Assembly: GCA_028705415.1 (NCBI GenBank)
Contig: JAQWDO010000003.1
Coordinates: 1-26,358 of the forward strand
Source of the DNA: Dehalococcoidales bacterium
GTDB taxonomy: Bacteria > Chloroflexota > Dehalococcoidia > Dehalococcoidales > CSSed11-197
Direction: 5' to 3'
DNA: 26,358 nt
Of this stretch, positions 12,269 to 20,946 are shown one piece after another (position 1 is the first letter of the stretch; each line of letters starts with the position of its first letter). The translations under genes and the position numbers were made by a program. The notes under the pieces were generated by a model. The model saw nothing but the letters and a program-made list of their open reading frames with translations. It searched no databases and was not told the DNA's origin.

Positions 12269-14329
12269 ATGTCCAGAAGTTACCCTCTAGAAAAAATACG
12301 CAACATTGGCATCATCGCCCATATAGATGCCGGTAAAACAACAGTTACCGAGCGTATACTGTTCCATACCGGCCGTACCTATAAGCTCGGGCAGGTCGAT
12401 GAGGGTACCACTGTCATGGACTGGATGGATCTTGAAAAGCAGCGTGGCATTACAATTGTTTCGGCAGCTACCACCTGCTACTGGCATGATTGCCGCATTA
12501 ATATTATTGATACCCCCGGCCATGTTGATTTCACCGCCGAAGTAGAGCGCAGCTTACGCGTTCTTGACGGCGGTGTTGTGGTATTTGACGCTGTTAATGG
12601 CGTGGAAGCCCAGTCTGAGACGGTCTGGAGGCAGGCAGACAAATACGACGTTCCCCGGATATGTTTTATCAATAAAATGGACAGGACCGGGGCTAATTTT
12701 GAACGCTGTATTAAAATGATACGCGAGCGTTTGAATGCCAAGCCTCTGGCTATACAGTGTCCGATTGGCAAGGAGGACACTTTCCTTGGCGTTGTTGATC
12801 TGGTGGAAAACCAGGCTTTCACTATGGACGGGCAAAAGGAAGGGAAGCTTACCCCGTGTGAAATCCCTTCGGTTGAAAAGGAACGTGTAGAGAAATTCCG
12901 CCAGCTGCTTATAGATACTCTGGCAGAAATTGATGATGATATAATGAACGCCTATATTGATGGGCAGGAGATTACCCCGGACAAGATTAAAACTGCCGTC
13001 AGGCGGGGCACTCTTTCAAACAAGGTTATCCCGGTTATGTGTGGCAGTGCTCTTAAACACAAGGGTGTAACCCTGCTTCTTGATGCTGTTGTTGCATATC
13101 TTCCCTCACCGCTGGATATGCCGCCGGTGGCAGCCATCGATATCAACTCCGGTGAAGAAGTAATAAGGCCAGTGGACGATGAAGCACCGTTTTCTGCCCT
13201 CGCCTTTAAAGTTGTTGCCGATCCTTTCATCGGCAGGTTAGTGTATCTCAGAGTATATTCAGGCAAACTGAAAGAAGGCTCTCAGGTTTATAACGCTACC
13301 AAGCAAAACCGGGAGCGGATTGGCCGGCTGGTCCTGATGAACGCGAACCGCTATGAAGAACTGGAAGAGGCTGACACAGGTGCCATTATTGCCACTATGG
13401 GGTTGAAGAATACTTTTACCGGCGATACCCTTTGCACTATGACGCAGCCAATCTTGCTTGAATCCATCAAGTTTCCGGAACCGGTTATTTCGGTGGCAAT
13501 CGAACCCAAAAGCCGTGCTGATCAGGATAAAATGGGTCAGGCTTTGCAGAAGCTGGCTGAAGAGGATCCGACTTTCCGGGTTTCTTATAATAACGATACC
13601 GGGCAAACAGTCATATCCGGGATGGGGGAGCTCCATCTGGATGTTATTGTCAGCCGGATGATGAGTGAATATAAAGTCAGTGCCCAGGTAGGTAACCCCC
13701 GGGTTGCCTTCAAGGAAGCGCTGAAGCGCAGTGTAAAAGCTGAAGGAAAATTTGTACGCCAATCCGGAGGCCACGGGCAATATGGTCATGTACGGGTTGA
13801 GTACGAGCCACTCGAGCGAAATGCCGGATATGTTTTTGAAGACAAAATTAAAGGCGGGTCGATTCCGCGAGCTTTTGTTGTTGCAGCCGGCAACGGGATT
13901 AAAGAAGCATCCGTAACCGGTGGGTTGAAGGGCTATCCGGTGGTGGACTTCAAAGCCACTGTATATGATGGCAGCTACCATGATGTAGATTCTTCTGAAA
14001 TGGCATATAAAATGGCTGGATCACTCTCCTTTAAAGACGCACTTGCCCACGCCGGAACAGTGGTGCTTGAGCCCATCATGAAAATAGAAATCACCAGCCC
14101 GGAAGCATTTCTTGGTGATATTATTGGCGATGTCAACTCGCGCCGCGGTCAGATTCAGGGGATTGACAGCGGTGGTGATACTGTTACCGTAAAAGGGTTG
14201 ATCCCCCTTGCGGAGACTTTCGGATATGCCACGGTTTTAAGATCTATTACCCAGGGACGTGCTAACTACGCCCTTGAATTTTTCGAATACCAGGAAGTAC
14301 CTGAGTCAGTGCTGGCTCAGTTAAAGTAG
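12269..14329 (+). CDS. fusA: Translation elongation factor G
   Basis: EF-G, 686 residues, the GTPase that drives translocation. The G domain shows AHIDAGKT (17-24), RGITI in switch I (59-63), DTPGH (81-85) and NKMD (135-138). Domains II to V follow with normal length, including GMGELHLDVI in domain III and GQYGHVRVEYEPLE at the start of domain IV. It follows rpsG by 93 nt with a weak ribosome site. The next gene is rpsJ after 18 nt; tuf, which often lies here in other bacteria, is absent. This is canonical EF-G, not a tetracycline-protection paralogue, judging from its place in the str block and its full motif set. Confidence 0.97.
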   Translation: MSRSYPLEKIRNIGIIAHIDAGKTTVTERILFHTGRTYKLGQVDEGTTVMDWMDLEKQRGITIVSAATTCYWHDCRINIIDTPGHVDFTAEVERSLRVLDGGVVVFDAVNGVEAQSETVWRQADKYDVPRICFINKMDRTGANFERCIKMIRERLNAKPLAIQCPIGKEDTFLGVVDLVENQAFTMDGQKEGKLTPCEIPSVEKERVEKFRQLLIDTLAEIDDDIMNAYIDGQEITPDKIKTAVRRGTLSNKVIPVMCGSALKHKGVTLLLDAVVAYLPSPLDMPPVAAIDINSGEEVIRPVDDEAPFSALAFKVVADPFIGRLVYLRVYSGKLKEGSQVYNATKQNRERIGRLVLMNANRYEELEEADTGAIIATMGLKNTFTGDTLCTMTQPILLESIKFPEPVISVAIEPKSRADQDKMGQALQKLAEEDPTFRVSYNNDTGQTVISGMGELHLDVIVSRMMSEYKVSAQVGNPRVAFKEALKRSVKAEGKFVRQSGGHGQYGHVRVEYEPLERNAGYVFEDKIKGGSIPRAFVVAAGNGIKEASVTGGLKGYPVVDFKATVYDGSYHDVDSSEMAYKMAGSLSFKDALAHAGTVVLEPIMKIEITSPEAFLGDIIGDVNSRRGQIQGIDSGGDTVTVKGLIPLAETFGYATVLRSITQGRANYALEFFEYQEVPESVLAQLK

Positions 14330-14347
14330 GCAAAATCAGGATAGGAT

Positions 14348-14656
14348 ATGGCTAAACAGAAAATAAGAATTAAACTCAAGGCTTTTGACCACAAGGTATT
14401 AGATCAGGCTGCCCAGCAAATAGTTGGTGCCCTGGAACGCACCGGTGCAACGGTTGTAGGGCCGATACCTTTACCGACCCGAATAAACCGTTATACTGTT
14501 ACGCGTTCGCCGTTTATCGACAAGGACTCCCAGGAGCACTTCGAGATACGGACGCACAAGCGTTTGATTGATATTATGGAAACTACTTCCAAAACAGTTG
14601 ACTCTTTGACGGAGCTTAATTTGCCGGCAGGGGTCAGCATAGATATTAAGATTTAA
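14348..14656 (+). CDS. rpsJ: 30S ribosomal protein S10
   Basis: A 102-residue S10, which binds the 30S head and, as NusE, joins antitermination complexes with NusB. IRIKLKAFDHKVLDQAAQQIV, GPIPLPTRINRYTVTRSP and HFEIRTHKRLIDI are diagnostic. It starts 18 nt after fusA behind an AGGATAGGAT site. No S10-type leader with L4 control can fit in that gap, so it is read from the upstream promoter. Confidence 0.97.
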   Translation: MAKQKIRIKLKAFDHKVLDQAAQQIVGALERTGATVVGPIPLPTRINRYTVTRSPFIDKDSQEHFEIRTHKRLIDIMETTSKTVDSLTELNLPAGVSIDIKI

Positions 14657-14666
14657 GGGTTAAAAA

Positions 14667-15290
14667 ATGTTAACAGGTATTTTAGGAAAAAAGCTGGGGA
14701 TGACCCAGGTCTTTAATGAAAAAGGAAAGGCCGAAGCAGTCACTGTTATAGAGGCTGGTCCCTGCAAGGTTATACAGGTCAAAACCGACGAAAGGGATGG
14801 GTACAAGGCCGCACAACTGGGATTTGGCCAGGCGAAACGTGTTACCAAAGCGGTTCAGGGGCATTCCAAAGACATGGAAAAACCGGCTTGCCTGAAGGAA
14901 ATACGCCTGGACAGTATCGATGGAGTTACCCAGGGAGATACCGTTGATGTTAGCATGTTTGCTCCCGGTGATAAGGTTAATGTTACCGGCATTTCCAAAG
15001 GCAGAGGGTTTGCAGGGGTGGTAAAACGCCATGGTTTCAGCGGTGGTCCCAAAACGCATGGCCAGTCAGACCGCTTGCGAGCCCCGGGTTCAATTGGTTC
15101 GGGCACTACACCCGGACGAGTATTAAAAGGAAAGAAAATGGCCGGCCACATGGGGGTTGAGCAGGTTACAGTGCGCAATCTCGAGGTTATCCAAGCCGAT
15201 GCCGAGCGAAACATCCTCATTATCAGAGGAGCCATTCCAGGAATGACAAAAGGCATAATTGTGGTCAAGAAGGCAAACAGGAGTAATTAA
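14667..15290 (+). CDS. rplC: 50S ribosomal protein L3
   Basis: A 207-residue L3, an early assembly protein reaching the peptidyl-transferase centre. It opens with LTGILGKKLGMTQVF, and the extension loop reads GGPKTHGQSDRLRAPGSIG at about 130-148, carrying the glutamine that is methylated in E. coli. It starts 10 nt after rpsJ and ends 1 nt before rplD. Confidence 0.97.
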   Translation: MLTGILGKKLGMTQVFNEKGKAEAVTVIEAGPCKVIQVKTDERDGYKAAQLGFGQAKRVTKAVQGHSKDMEKPACLKEIRLDSIDGVTQGDTVDVSMFAPGDKVNVTGISKGRGFAGVVKRHGFSGGPKTHGQSDRLRAPGSIGSGTTPGRVLKGKKMAGHMGVEQVTVRNLEVIQADAERNILIIRGAIPGMTKGIIVVKKANRSN

Positions 15291-15291
15291 G

Positions 15292-15942
15292 GTGCAACTT
15301 CCGCTTTACAATATGGCAGGGGAAATACAGGGCAATATTGAGCTTGACGATACGGTATTCGGTGTCATGTTCAATGAAGCCGTTGTTCACCAGGCTCTGG
15401 TGCGCCAGCAGGCAAATTCCAGACAGGGAACGGCTTCAACCAAAACCAGAGGGGAGGTTGCCGGAAGTACCCGGAAGCTGTTCAGGCAGAAGCATACCGG
15501 CAATGCCCGGGCGGGATCTATCAAATCACCATTGCGCAAGGGTGGGGGGATTACATTCGGTCCGAAGCCGAGGAACTACCGCCAGGCGATGCCAAAAGCA
15601 ATGCGTCAGCTGGCAATACGGTGCGTCCTTTCTACCAAAGCCAGTGACCAGCAATTGGTAGTTCTGGACGAATTGAAGTTCGAAGCACCCAAAACGCGGG
15701 ATATGGCTGAGGTGATTAAGGCGCTGGGCATTGAAGGTACGGCACTGGTGGCGATAGAACAACCTGATACCAATGTAATCAAATCTGCCCGAAACATTCC
15801 GAGCATAAAAACTATCCAGGCTCGCCAGCTTAATGTCGGGGATATTTTGAAATACAGAAAACTTCTTATTACCGAATCTGCGCTGCGCCAGGTGGAAAAC
15901 CTTTGGGGCAGGGCAAGTGCGAATGGAGAGGCGAAAGAATAA
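15292..15942 (+). CDS. rplD: 50S ribosomal protein L4
   Basis: A 216-residue L4, which lines the exit tunnel. The tunnel loop is visible around residues 40-90 (RQGTASTKTRGEV, then KPWRQKHTGNARAG-like FRQKHTGNARAGS and GGGITFGPKPR). The start is the GTG at 15292 with AGGAG upstream, giving the standard VQLPLYN-type N-terminus; an in-frame ATG at 15259 lies within rplC and would add a foreign 11-residue stretch. In E. coli L4 represses its operon at the S10 leader; no such leader is seen here. Confidence 0.96.
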   Translation: MQLPLYNMAGEIQGNIELDDTVFGVMFNEAVVHQALVRQQANSRQGTASTKTRGEVAGSTRKLFRQKHTGNARAGSIKSPLRKGGGITFGPKPRNYRQAMPKAMRQLAIRCVLSTKASDQQLVVLDELKFEAPKTRDMAEVIKALGIEGTALVAIEQPDTNVIKSARNIPSIKTIQARQLNVGDILKYRKLLITESALRQVENLWGRASANGEAKE

Positions 15943-15943
15943 A

Positions 15944-16228
15944 ATGAACCTCCATCAAGTATTAAAGAAACCATTGATTACCGAAAAGGGCACCATTCTC
16001 CAACAGGATGGGAAGTATTGTTTTGTGGTTGCCGACAAAGCCAGTAAATGGGAAATTAAAAGAGCAGTAGAAATGGCTTTTAGTGTGGAAGTAACCAGTG
16101 TAAATGTGATGAACGTACAAGGAAAGCAGCGTCGCATGGGAAGAAACATTTTTCATGAATCGCCATGGAAAAAGGCTGTGGTGTCACTGAAAGAAGGCCA
16201 GAGCATTCAGCTGTTTGAGGGCGTTTAA
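15944..16228 (+). CDS. rplW: 50S ribosomal protein L23
   Basis: A 94-residue L23, located at the tunnel exit and docking site for trigger factor and SRP. LKKPLITEKGT at the start and the AFSVEVTSVNVMNVQGKQRRMGR loop are diagnostic. An ATG at 15917 is in frame, but it lies inside rplD and adds nine non-family residues. The ATG at 15944, 1 nt past the rplD stop, gives the typical start. Confidence 0.96.
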   Translation: MNLHQVLKKPLITEKGTILQQDGKYCFVVADKASKWEIKRAVEMAFSVEVTSVNVMNVQGKQRRMGRNIFHESPWKKAVVSLKEGQSIQLFEGV

Positions 16229-16249
16229 GTAAGGAGAGCTTGAAAGACC

Positions 16250-17077
16250 ATGACACTTAAAGTATACAAGCCAACATCTCCCGGAAGACGGGGATTTATT
16301 GGCCTAAGTTATGAAGAAATTACCAAAGACAAGCCTGAAAAAGCTTTATTAAAGGCTAACAAGAAGCAAGCTGGGCGTAACAACCAGGGCAGGCTTACCG
16401 TTCGGCATCGTGGTGGTGGATCAAAAAGAATGGTACGCGTGATTGATTTCAAACGGGATAAGATCGGAGTGCCCGGCAGGGTAGTTGCTATTGAGTATGA
16501 TCCCAATCGCTCGGCGCGGCTTGCTCTTGTCTTTTATGCCGACGGAGATAAAAGATATATATTGGCACCCAATGGTTTGGGGGTTGGTGAAAATATCAAG
16601 TCCGGCGCTGATGCCGAATATAAAACCGGCAACAGTATGGCAATGGGAGATATGCCTAACGGCACCCAGGTCCACAATATCGAATTAACCCCTGGCCGGG
16701 GCGGGCAAATGGTAAGGAGCGCTGGAGCTTCAGCCCAGATAATGGGAAAAGAAGGCGATTATGTATTCTTGCGGCTGCCATCCGGCGAAATGCGCAAGGT
16801 AAAAGCCAATTGTATGGCCACTATTGGCCAGGTTGGCAACATTGATCATCAGAATGTTAAACTGGGAAAAGCCGGCCGCAAAAGGTGGATGGGAATACGT
16901 CCATCTGTAAGAGGCTCGGCGATGAACCCGAGTGATCATCCACATGGAGGCGGTGAAGGAAGGTCGCCGGTTGGAATGCCCGGGCCGAAAACCCCCTGGG
17001 GCAAACCGGCTTTGGGTTATAAGACTCGCAAGAACAAATCGTCGGATAAGCTTATAGTCAAGCGGAGAGGTAAGTAA
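16250..17077 (+). CDS. rplB: 50S ribosomal protein L2
   Basis: A 275-residue L2, required for subunit joining and peptidyl-transferase assembly. VRHRGGGSKR (51-60) and NPSDHPHGGGEGRSPVG (226-242) are present, the latter with histidine 230, the counterpart of the important His229 in E. coli. It starts behind AAGGAGAG, one of the better ribosome sites of the block, 21 nt after rplW. Confidence 0.98.
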   Translation: MTLKVYKPTSPGRRGFIGLSYEEITKDKPEKALLKANKKQAGRNNQGRLTVRHRGGGSKRMVRVIDFKRDKIGVPGRVVAIEYDPNRSARLALVFYADGDKRYILAPNGLGVGENIKSGADAEYKTGNSMAMGDMPNGTQVHNIELTPGRGGQMVRSAGASAQIMGKEGDYVFLRLPSGEMRKVKANCMATIGQVGNIDHQNVKLGKAGRKRWMGIRPSVRGSAMNPSDHPHGGGEGRSPVGMPGPKTPWGKPALGYKTRKNKSSDKLIVKRRGK

Positions 17078-17081
17078 TTCA

Positions 17082-17360
17082 ATGTCAAGGTCAATTAAAA
17101 AAGGTCCGGCAGTTGATGCTAAACTCATGAAAAAGGTTGATGCTATCAGCCGCTCCAAGGAACGGGTTGTAATAAAAACCTGGGCAAGATGGTCGACAAT
17201 TGTGCCGGAGATGGTAGGCCTCACCGTTGGAGTGCATGACGGGCGCAGGCATGTGCCGATTTTCATAACCGAAAACATGGTCGGCCACCGGCTGGGCGAG
17301 TTTGCTCCTACAAGAACCTTCCGCGGCCATGTACCCAAATCAGAAAAAGGTAAGAAGTAA
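17082..17360 (+). CDS. rpsS: 30S ribosomal protein S19
   Basis: A 92-residue S19 of the 30S head, near the A-site finger bridge. MSRSIKKGP at the start, TWARWSTIVPEMVGLT and GHRLGEFAPTRTFRGH are diagnostic. It starts 4 nt after rplB, using a GGAGAGG site inside the rplB end. Confidence 0.97.
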   Translation: MSRSIKKGPAVDAKLMKKVDAISRSKERVVIKTWARWSTIVPEMVGLTVGVHDGRRHVPIFITENMVGHRLGEFAPTRTFRGHVPKSEKGKK

Positions 17361-17375
17361 TCAGGTTAATATAAT

Positions 17376-17714
17376 ATGAGAGTAAAAGCTGTTGTTAAGG
17401 ATACCGGTGTTTCGGTTCGGAAAATCAGGCCGCTGATTAATAATGTCAGGGGCATGAGAGCCGGCCAGGCTGTGGATGTGCTTGGTTTTGCGCCAACGCC
17501 ACACGCCAGAGTGGTTGCCATGGTGATTCGGTCAGCGATGGCAAATGCAGAGCATAATTACCAGATGGAACCGGCAGATTTGAAAATTGTAGCCATTTAC
17601 GCCGATGAGGCGAGGATGAATAAACGCTTTAAAGCAAAATCACGCGGCAGGGCTGGCGCTATTTTGAAGCGCTCCAGTCATATTACAGTTGTTGTGAGTG
17701 AGCAGGAGGCTTAA
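17376..17714 (+). CDS. rplV: 50S ribosomal protein L22
   Basis: A 112-residue L22 with its beta-hairpin loop reaching the tunnel constriction (MNKRFKAKSRGRAGAILKRSSHITVVV). The N-terminus is VSVRKIRPLINNVRG. Its TAA shares one base with the ATG of rpsC (TAATG). The ribosome site is weak, so it may be coupled to rpsS, which ends 15 nt upstream. Confidence 0.96.
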   Translation: MRVKAVVKDTGVSVRKIRPLINNVRGMRAGQAVDVLGFAPTPHARVVAMVIRSAMANAEHNYQMEPADLKIVAIYADEARMNKRFKAKSRGRAGAILKRSSHITVVVSEQEA

Positions 17715-18796
17715 TGGGACGCAAAGTTCACCCAGTTGGGTTCAGGCTTGGAATTGTTCGTGACTGGCAATCCAAATGGCATACCGATAAGCATTACGTT
17801 GAATATCTTCGCGAAGATATGGAAATACGTAAAGCAATTAACACCCGGTATAGCGATGCTGGAGTATCACTTATCGAAATCGAAAGGCCGGCCAACAAGA
17901 TTATCATTACCATCCATACTGCGAGGCCGGGGATTGTTATAGGCCGGGGTGGACAGAGGGTTGATGAAACACGCCGGTCTCTGGAAGAGCTGGTTGGCAA
18001 AAAACTCCAGCTGAATGTGCAGGAGATACGCCAGCCTGAGCTTGACGCTTACCTGGTCGCCAGGTCACTCGCCGAACAGATTGAGCGCAGGGTTGCCTAC
18101 CGGCGTGCTATGAAGCAGGCTTTGTTCAGAAGTATGCAGGCTGGGGCCCAGGGTATTAAGGTCAACTGTGCCGGGCGTTTGGGTGGAGTCGAAATAGCAC
18201 GAAGCCAGGTGATGCATCAGGGAAGGGTTCCTTTGCATACTATAAGAGCTGATGTAGATTACGGCTTTACCGAAGCCCATACTCTAATGGGGAGAATTGG
18301 CATTAAGGTCTGGTTGTATCGTGGCGATGTGTTGCCTGAGCAGGAAGAAGAAGCTGTTGAGATGTCCGCTCCTGCGCCGGTTGAACCTGCGCCGGTTGCA
18401 GTGATCGATGAAGAAATAAAGCCAGCAAAAGAAGCCAGGGAAGCGCCGGCTTCAATCGAAAAAGAAAAGCAGGCGGTTACCGGCCGTAAAGCTAAAGCCG
18501 TAACTGAAGATAGTAGTACCAAAGAGGCAGTTGTTGCTGAAGAAGAAGCACCGAAGACCAGGCGAAAGGCAAAAGTGAAGGAAACCGAGATTCAGGCTGA
18601 AGCCGGTGTCGAGACTGTAAAAAGTAAAGCCACCAAGGCGTCTCCGGCAACCAAATCAACTGCCCGGGCCAAGAAGGAAGCTGAACCGGAAAAGGCATCC
18701 GTTGAAAGCGAAGAAAAGCCCAAGACAGCTTCTGTGAAAAAGAAAAAGGCTAAGACAGTAGAGGAAGAGCAAGATGCTTCAACCGAAGAGAGTTAA
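17714..18796 (+). CDS. rpsC: 30S ribosomal protein S3 with long charged C-terminal tail
   Basis: S3 binds the 30S head and forms part of the mRNA entry helicase site. The core (about 1-211) is complete: MGRKVHPVGFRLGI, a KH domain with IVIGRGGQRV (74-83), and GRLGGVEIARS in the C-terminal domain. Family members are normally about 210-230 residues; this one has 360. The extra 149 residues are rich in Ala, Glu, Lys, Pro and Thr and look disordered. A loose motif, (R/K)KAK followed by acidic residues, recurs near 258, 284 and 344. The tail is in frame with no sign of frameshift, and the rplP start lies 23 nt inside its end, so it is read through. Its role is unknown. Confidence 0.95.
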   Translation: MGRKVHPVGFRLGIVRDWQSKWHTDKHYVEYLREDMEIRKAINTRYSDAGVSLIEIERPANKIIITIHTARPGIVIGRGGQRVDETRRSLEELVGKKLQLNVQEIRQPELDAYLVARSLAEQIERRVAYRRAMKQALFRSMQAGAQGIKVNCAGRLGGVEIARSQVMHQGRVPLHTIRADVDYGFTEAHTLMGRIGIKVWLYRGDVLPEQEEEAVEMSAPAPVEPAPVAVIDEEIKPAKEAREAPASIEKEKQAVTGRKAKAVTEDSSTKEAVVAEEEAPKTRRKAKVKETEIQAEAGVETVKSKATKASPATKSTARAKKEAEPEKASVESEEKPKTASVKKKKAKTVEEEQDASTEES

Positions 18797-19217
18797 ATAT
18801 CGAAAATCACACAAAGGGCACCGGAGAGGTATGGCCCATGCCGGTGCCAATATGGAACATGGTGAGTATGCGCTCCAGGCTACCAGTTCAGCATGGGTTA
18901 CAGCCAGGCAGATTGAGTCTGCCCGGCGGGCAATAGTTCACTATGTCAAGCGTGGTGGTAAAATATGGATCCGTATTTTTCCGGACAAGCCGGTAACCAA
19001 AAAGCCGGCTGAAACCCGTATGGGATCCGGAAAAGGGCCCATGGACCACTGGGTAGCAGCGGTTAAGAGAGGGCGAATATTATTTGAAATCAGCGGGGTG
19101 TCTTTCGAGCAGGCCAAGGAAGCAATGCGTCTGGCCAGCCACAAACTTCCGCTGGGTACCCAGTTCATTACGCGCTCTCAGGAAACTGTGGAGGAGGTAG
19201 CGGCAGATGAAAACTAA
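18774..19217 (+). CDS. rplP: 50S ribosomal protein L16
   Basis: A 147-residue L16, which organises the A-site region of 23S rRNA. MLQPKRVKYRKSHKGHRRG at the start and ETRMGSGKGPMDHWVA are diagnostic. The start overlaps the rpsC tail by 23 nt, with GAGGAAGAG as ribosome site formed by the Glu codons of that tail. The length is normal. Confidence 0.97.
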   Translation: MLQPKRVKYRKSHKGHRRGMAHAGANMEHGEYALQATSSAWVTARQIESARRAIVHYVKRGGKIWIRIFPDKPVTKKPAETRMGSGKGPMDHWVAAVKRGRILFEISGVSFEQAKEAMRLASHKLPLGTQFITRSQETVEEVAADEN

Positions 19218-19398
19218 TATTCGCGAGTTGGCCGATGGGGAACTGTTGAAACGGCTTGAAGAAGCCCAGAAAGAACTGCTTGATTTACGGTTCAAGGCAG
19301 CTACCCGGCAGTTGAAAAGCCCCAAAGATATAAGCAAGATTAAAAAGGAGATAGCCCGGCTGAGGACAATTAAAAGGCAGAGAGAGCTGGGGGTATAG
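19207..19398 (+). CDS. rpmC: 50S ribosomal protein L29
   Basis: A 63-residue L29, a two-helix protein beside L23 at the tunnel exit. ELADGELLKRLEEAQKELLDLRF and KKEIARLRTIKRQRE match. It overlaps rplP by 11 nt, with GGAGGTAG as ribosome site inside the rplP end. Confidence 0.96.
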   Translation: MKTNIRELADGELLKRLEEAQKELLDLRFKAATRQLKSPKDISKIKKEIARLRTIKRQRELGV

Positions 19399-19405
19399 AG
19401 ATATT

Positions 19406-19708
19406 ATGGAAGCCAGACGAAAGACCAGGATAGGGTTTGTTATCAGCCGCAAGATGGATAAAACGGCTATTGTCGGAGTAGAAGTATTAAAACGCCATCC
19501 GCTTTACCGGAAAACCTTTCGGAGGATGACCAAATATAAGGTGCATGATGAGAACAATGAGTGCCAGCCGGGTGATAAAGTGAAAATCGAAGAAACCCGC
19601 CCTCTTTCCAGAGAAAAGCGCTGGCGTCTTTTGGAAATTATTACACGCAAGGAAATAGTTGAACTCAAGGAAGAAGAACTTATACCCGAGGTTAAAGAGG
19701 CAGAATAA
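19406..19708 (+). CDS. rpsQ: 30S ribosomal protein S17
   Basis: A 100-residue S17, a primary 16S binder with an OB fold. GFVISRKMDKTAIVGVE, HPLYRKTFRRMTKYKVHDE and RPLSREKRWRL are diagnostic. The last 15 or so residues form an acidic tail (KEEELIPEVKEAE), a mild extension. It starts 7 nt after rpmC and ends directly before the rplN ATG. Confidence 0.96.
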   Translation: MEARRKTRIGFVISRKMDKTAIVGVEVLKRHPLYRKTFRRMTKYKVHDENNECQPGDKVKIEETRPLSREKRWRLLEIITRKEIVELKEEELIPEVKEAE

Positions 19709-20077
19709 ATGATACAGCCACAGACTCGCTTAAAAGTAGCAGATAACACCGGTGCCAGGCAAATCATGTGCATTAATGTACCCGGGGGTTCCGGCAAAAG
19801 ATGCGCACGTGTAGGTGATATAATAGTAGCTTCGGTAAAAAAGGCGATTCCTGATTCCTCTGTAAAAAAAGGAGAGGTTGTCCGGGCGGTTGTTGTGCGC
19901 GTATCGGAACCATACAAGCGTTATGACGGATCATATATCAGATTCGATGAAAATGCGGCGGTAATTCTTACCGATAAAAATAACCCCAAGGGGACACGCA
20001 TATTTGGGCCGGTAGCACGGGAATTGCGCGATAAAGACTATACCAAGATTCTGTCTCTGGCTCCAGAGGTGATTTAG
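19709..20077 (+). CDS. rplN: 50S ribosomal protein L14
   Basis: A 122-residue L14 of the standard length, at the subunit interface. MIQPQTRLKVADNTGARQIMCI, SVKKGEVVRAVVVR and GTRIFGPVARELR are diagnostic. Its ATG follows the rpsQ TAA with no gap, so the two are probably coupled. Confidence 0.98.
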   Translation: MIQPQTRLKVADNTGARQIMCINVPGGSGKRCARVGDIIVASVKKAIPDSSVKKGEVVRAVVVRVSEPYKRYDGSYIRFDENAAVILTDKNNPKGTRIFGPVARELRDKDYTKILSLAPEVI

Positions 20078-20082
20078 TAATT

Positions 20083-20394
20083 ATGAAAATAAAAAAGAAC
20101 GATACAGTACTGGTTATTGTCGGCAAAGATAAAGGAAAAAAGGGCAAAGTGCGCCAGGTAGTAACGGAAGACGGACAATTGCTTGTTGATGGAATCAACA
20201 TGATCAAAAAGCACGCTCGTCCTACCAAGCAAGCCCGCCAGGCAGGTATTATAGAGAGGGAGTCACCGCTGGATATTTCAAATGTGATGTATCTGTGTGA
20301 CAAGTGCCATAAACCGGTACGCCTGGGTTATCGCAAGCTGGATGACGGCAAAAAGGTCCGTTACTGCAAATCGTGCAAAGAGGTTGTTGATTAA
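20083..20394 (+). CDS. rplX: 50S ribosomal protein L24 with CxxC pairs
   Basis: A 103-residue L24, an assembly initiator. The KOW start (KKNDTVLVIVGKDKGKKGKV) and GINMIKKHARPT are standard. The C-terminus has cysteines at 72/75 and 95/98, forming a ribbon-like pair that could bind zinc. Such a C+ form occurs in many bacteria but is lost in E. coli. It ends directly before the rplE ATG. Confidence 0.96.
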   Translation: MKIKKNDTVLVIVGKDKGKKGKVRQVVTEDGQLLVDGINMIKKHARPTKQARQAGIIERESPLDISNVMYLCDKCHKPVRLGYRKLDDGKKVRYCKSCKEVVD

Positions 20395-20937
20395 ATGTTG
20401 GCTCTCAAGGAGAAATACGAAAAAGAAGCGGTGCCGGGTTTGATGAAGGAATTCGGTTATCACAATGTCATGCAGGTACCGCGGTTGGTAAAGATTGTAA
20501 TCAATATCGGTGTAGGTGAGGCTATACAAAACGCCAAGGCTCTCGAGGGTGCTGAAAGTGACCTTACCGCAATTAGCGGTCAGCATCCGGTAACCACCCG
20601 TTCCAAGCGGTCCATTTCAGCCTTCAAGCTGAGAGAAGGGATGCCGGTTGGCTTGAAGGTGACTTTACGCGGGCGCAGGATGCACGAGTTCCTGGGCAAG
20701 GTAATCAATGTGGTTTTGCCCCGAATCAGGGATTTTCACGGGGTGAGTGCCGACGCTTTTGATGGCCAGGGCAACTACACGCTCGGTTTTAAGGAACAGG
20801 TTATGTTTCCCGAGATAGAATTTGATAAAGTAGATAAACTGAGGGGGCTCGAGGTAAGCATAGTTACCACTGCCGGTACGGATGAAGAAGCCAGGAAACT
20901 TCTGGAACTTCTGGGCATGCCCTTTACCAGGAATTAA
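20395..20937 (+). CDS. rplE: 50S ribosomal protein L5
   Basis: A 180-residue L5 of the central protuberance, which binds 5S rRNA and contacts the P-site tRNA. NVMQVPRLVKIVINIGVGEA, KRSISAFKLREGMPVGLKVTLRG and RDFHGVSADAFDGQGNYTLG are diagnostic. Its start abuts the rplX stop. Confidence 0.98.
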   Translation: MLALKEKYEKEAVPGLMKEFGYHNVMQVPRLVKIVINIGVGEAIQNAKALEGAESDLTAISGQHPVTTRSKRSISAFKLREGMPVGLKVTLRGRRMHEFLGKVINVVLPRIRDFHGVSADAFDGQGNYTLGFKEQVMFPEIEFDKVDKLRGLEVSIVTTAGTDEEARKLLELLGMPFTRN

Positions 20938-20946
20938 GGAGATATT

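Noticed and set aside
13259..13981. A 240-codon minus-strand frame inside fusA
   Set aside because: It lies opposite conserved EF-G domains II-IV and shows no family motif or ribosome site; a shadow frame.
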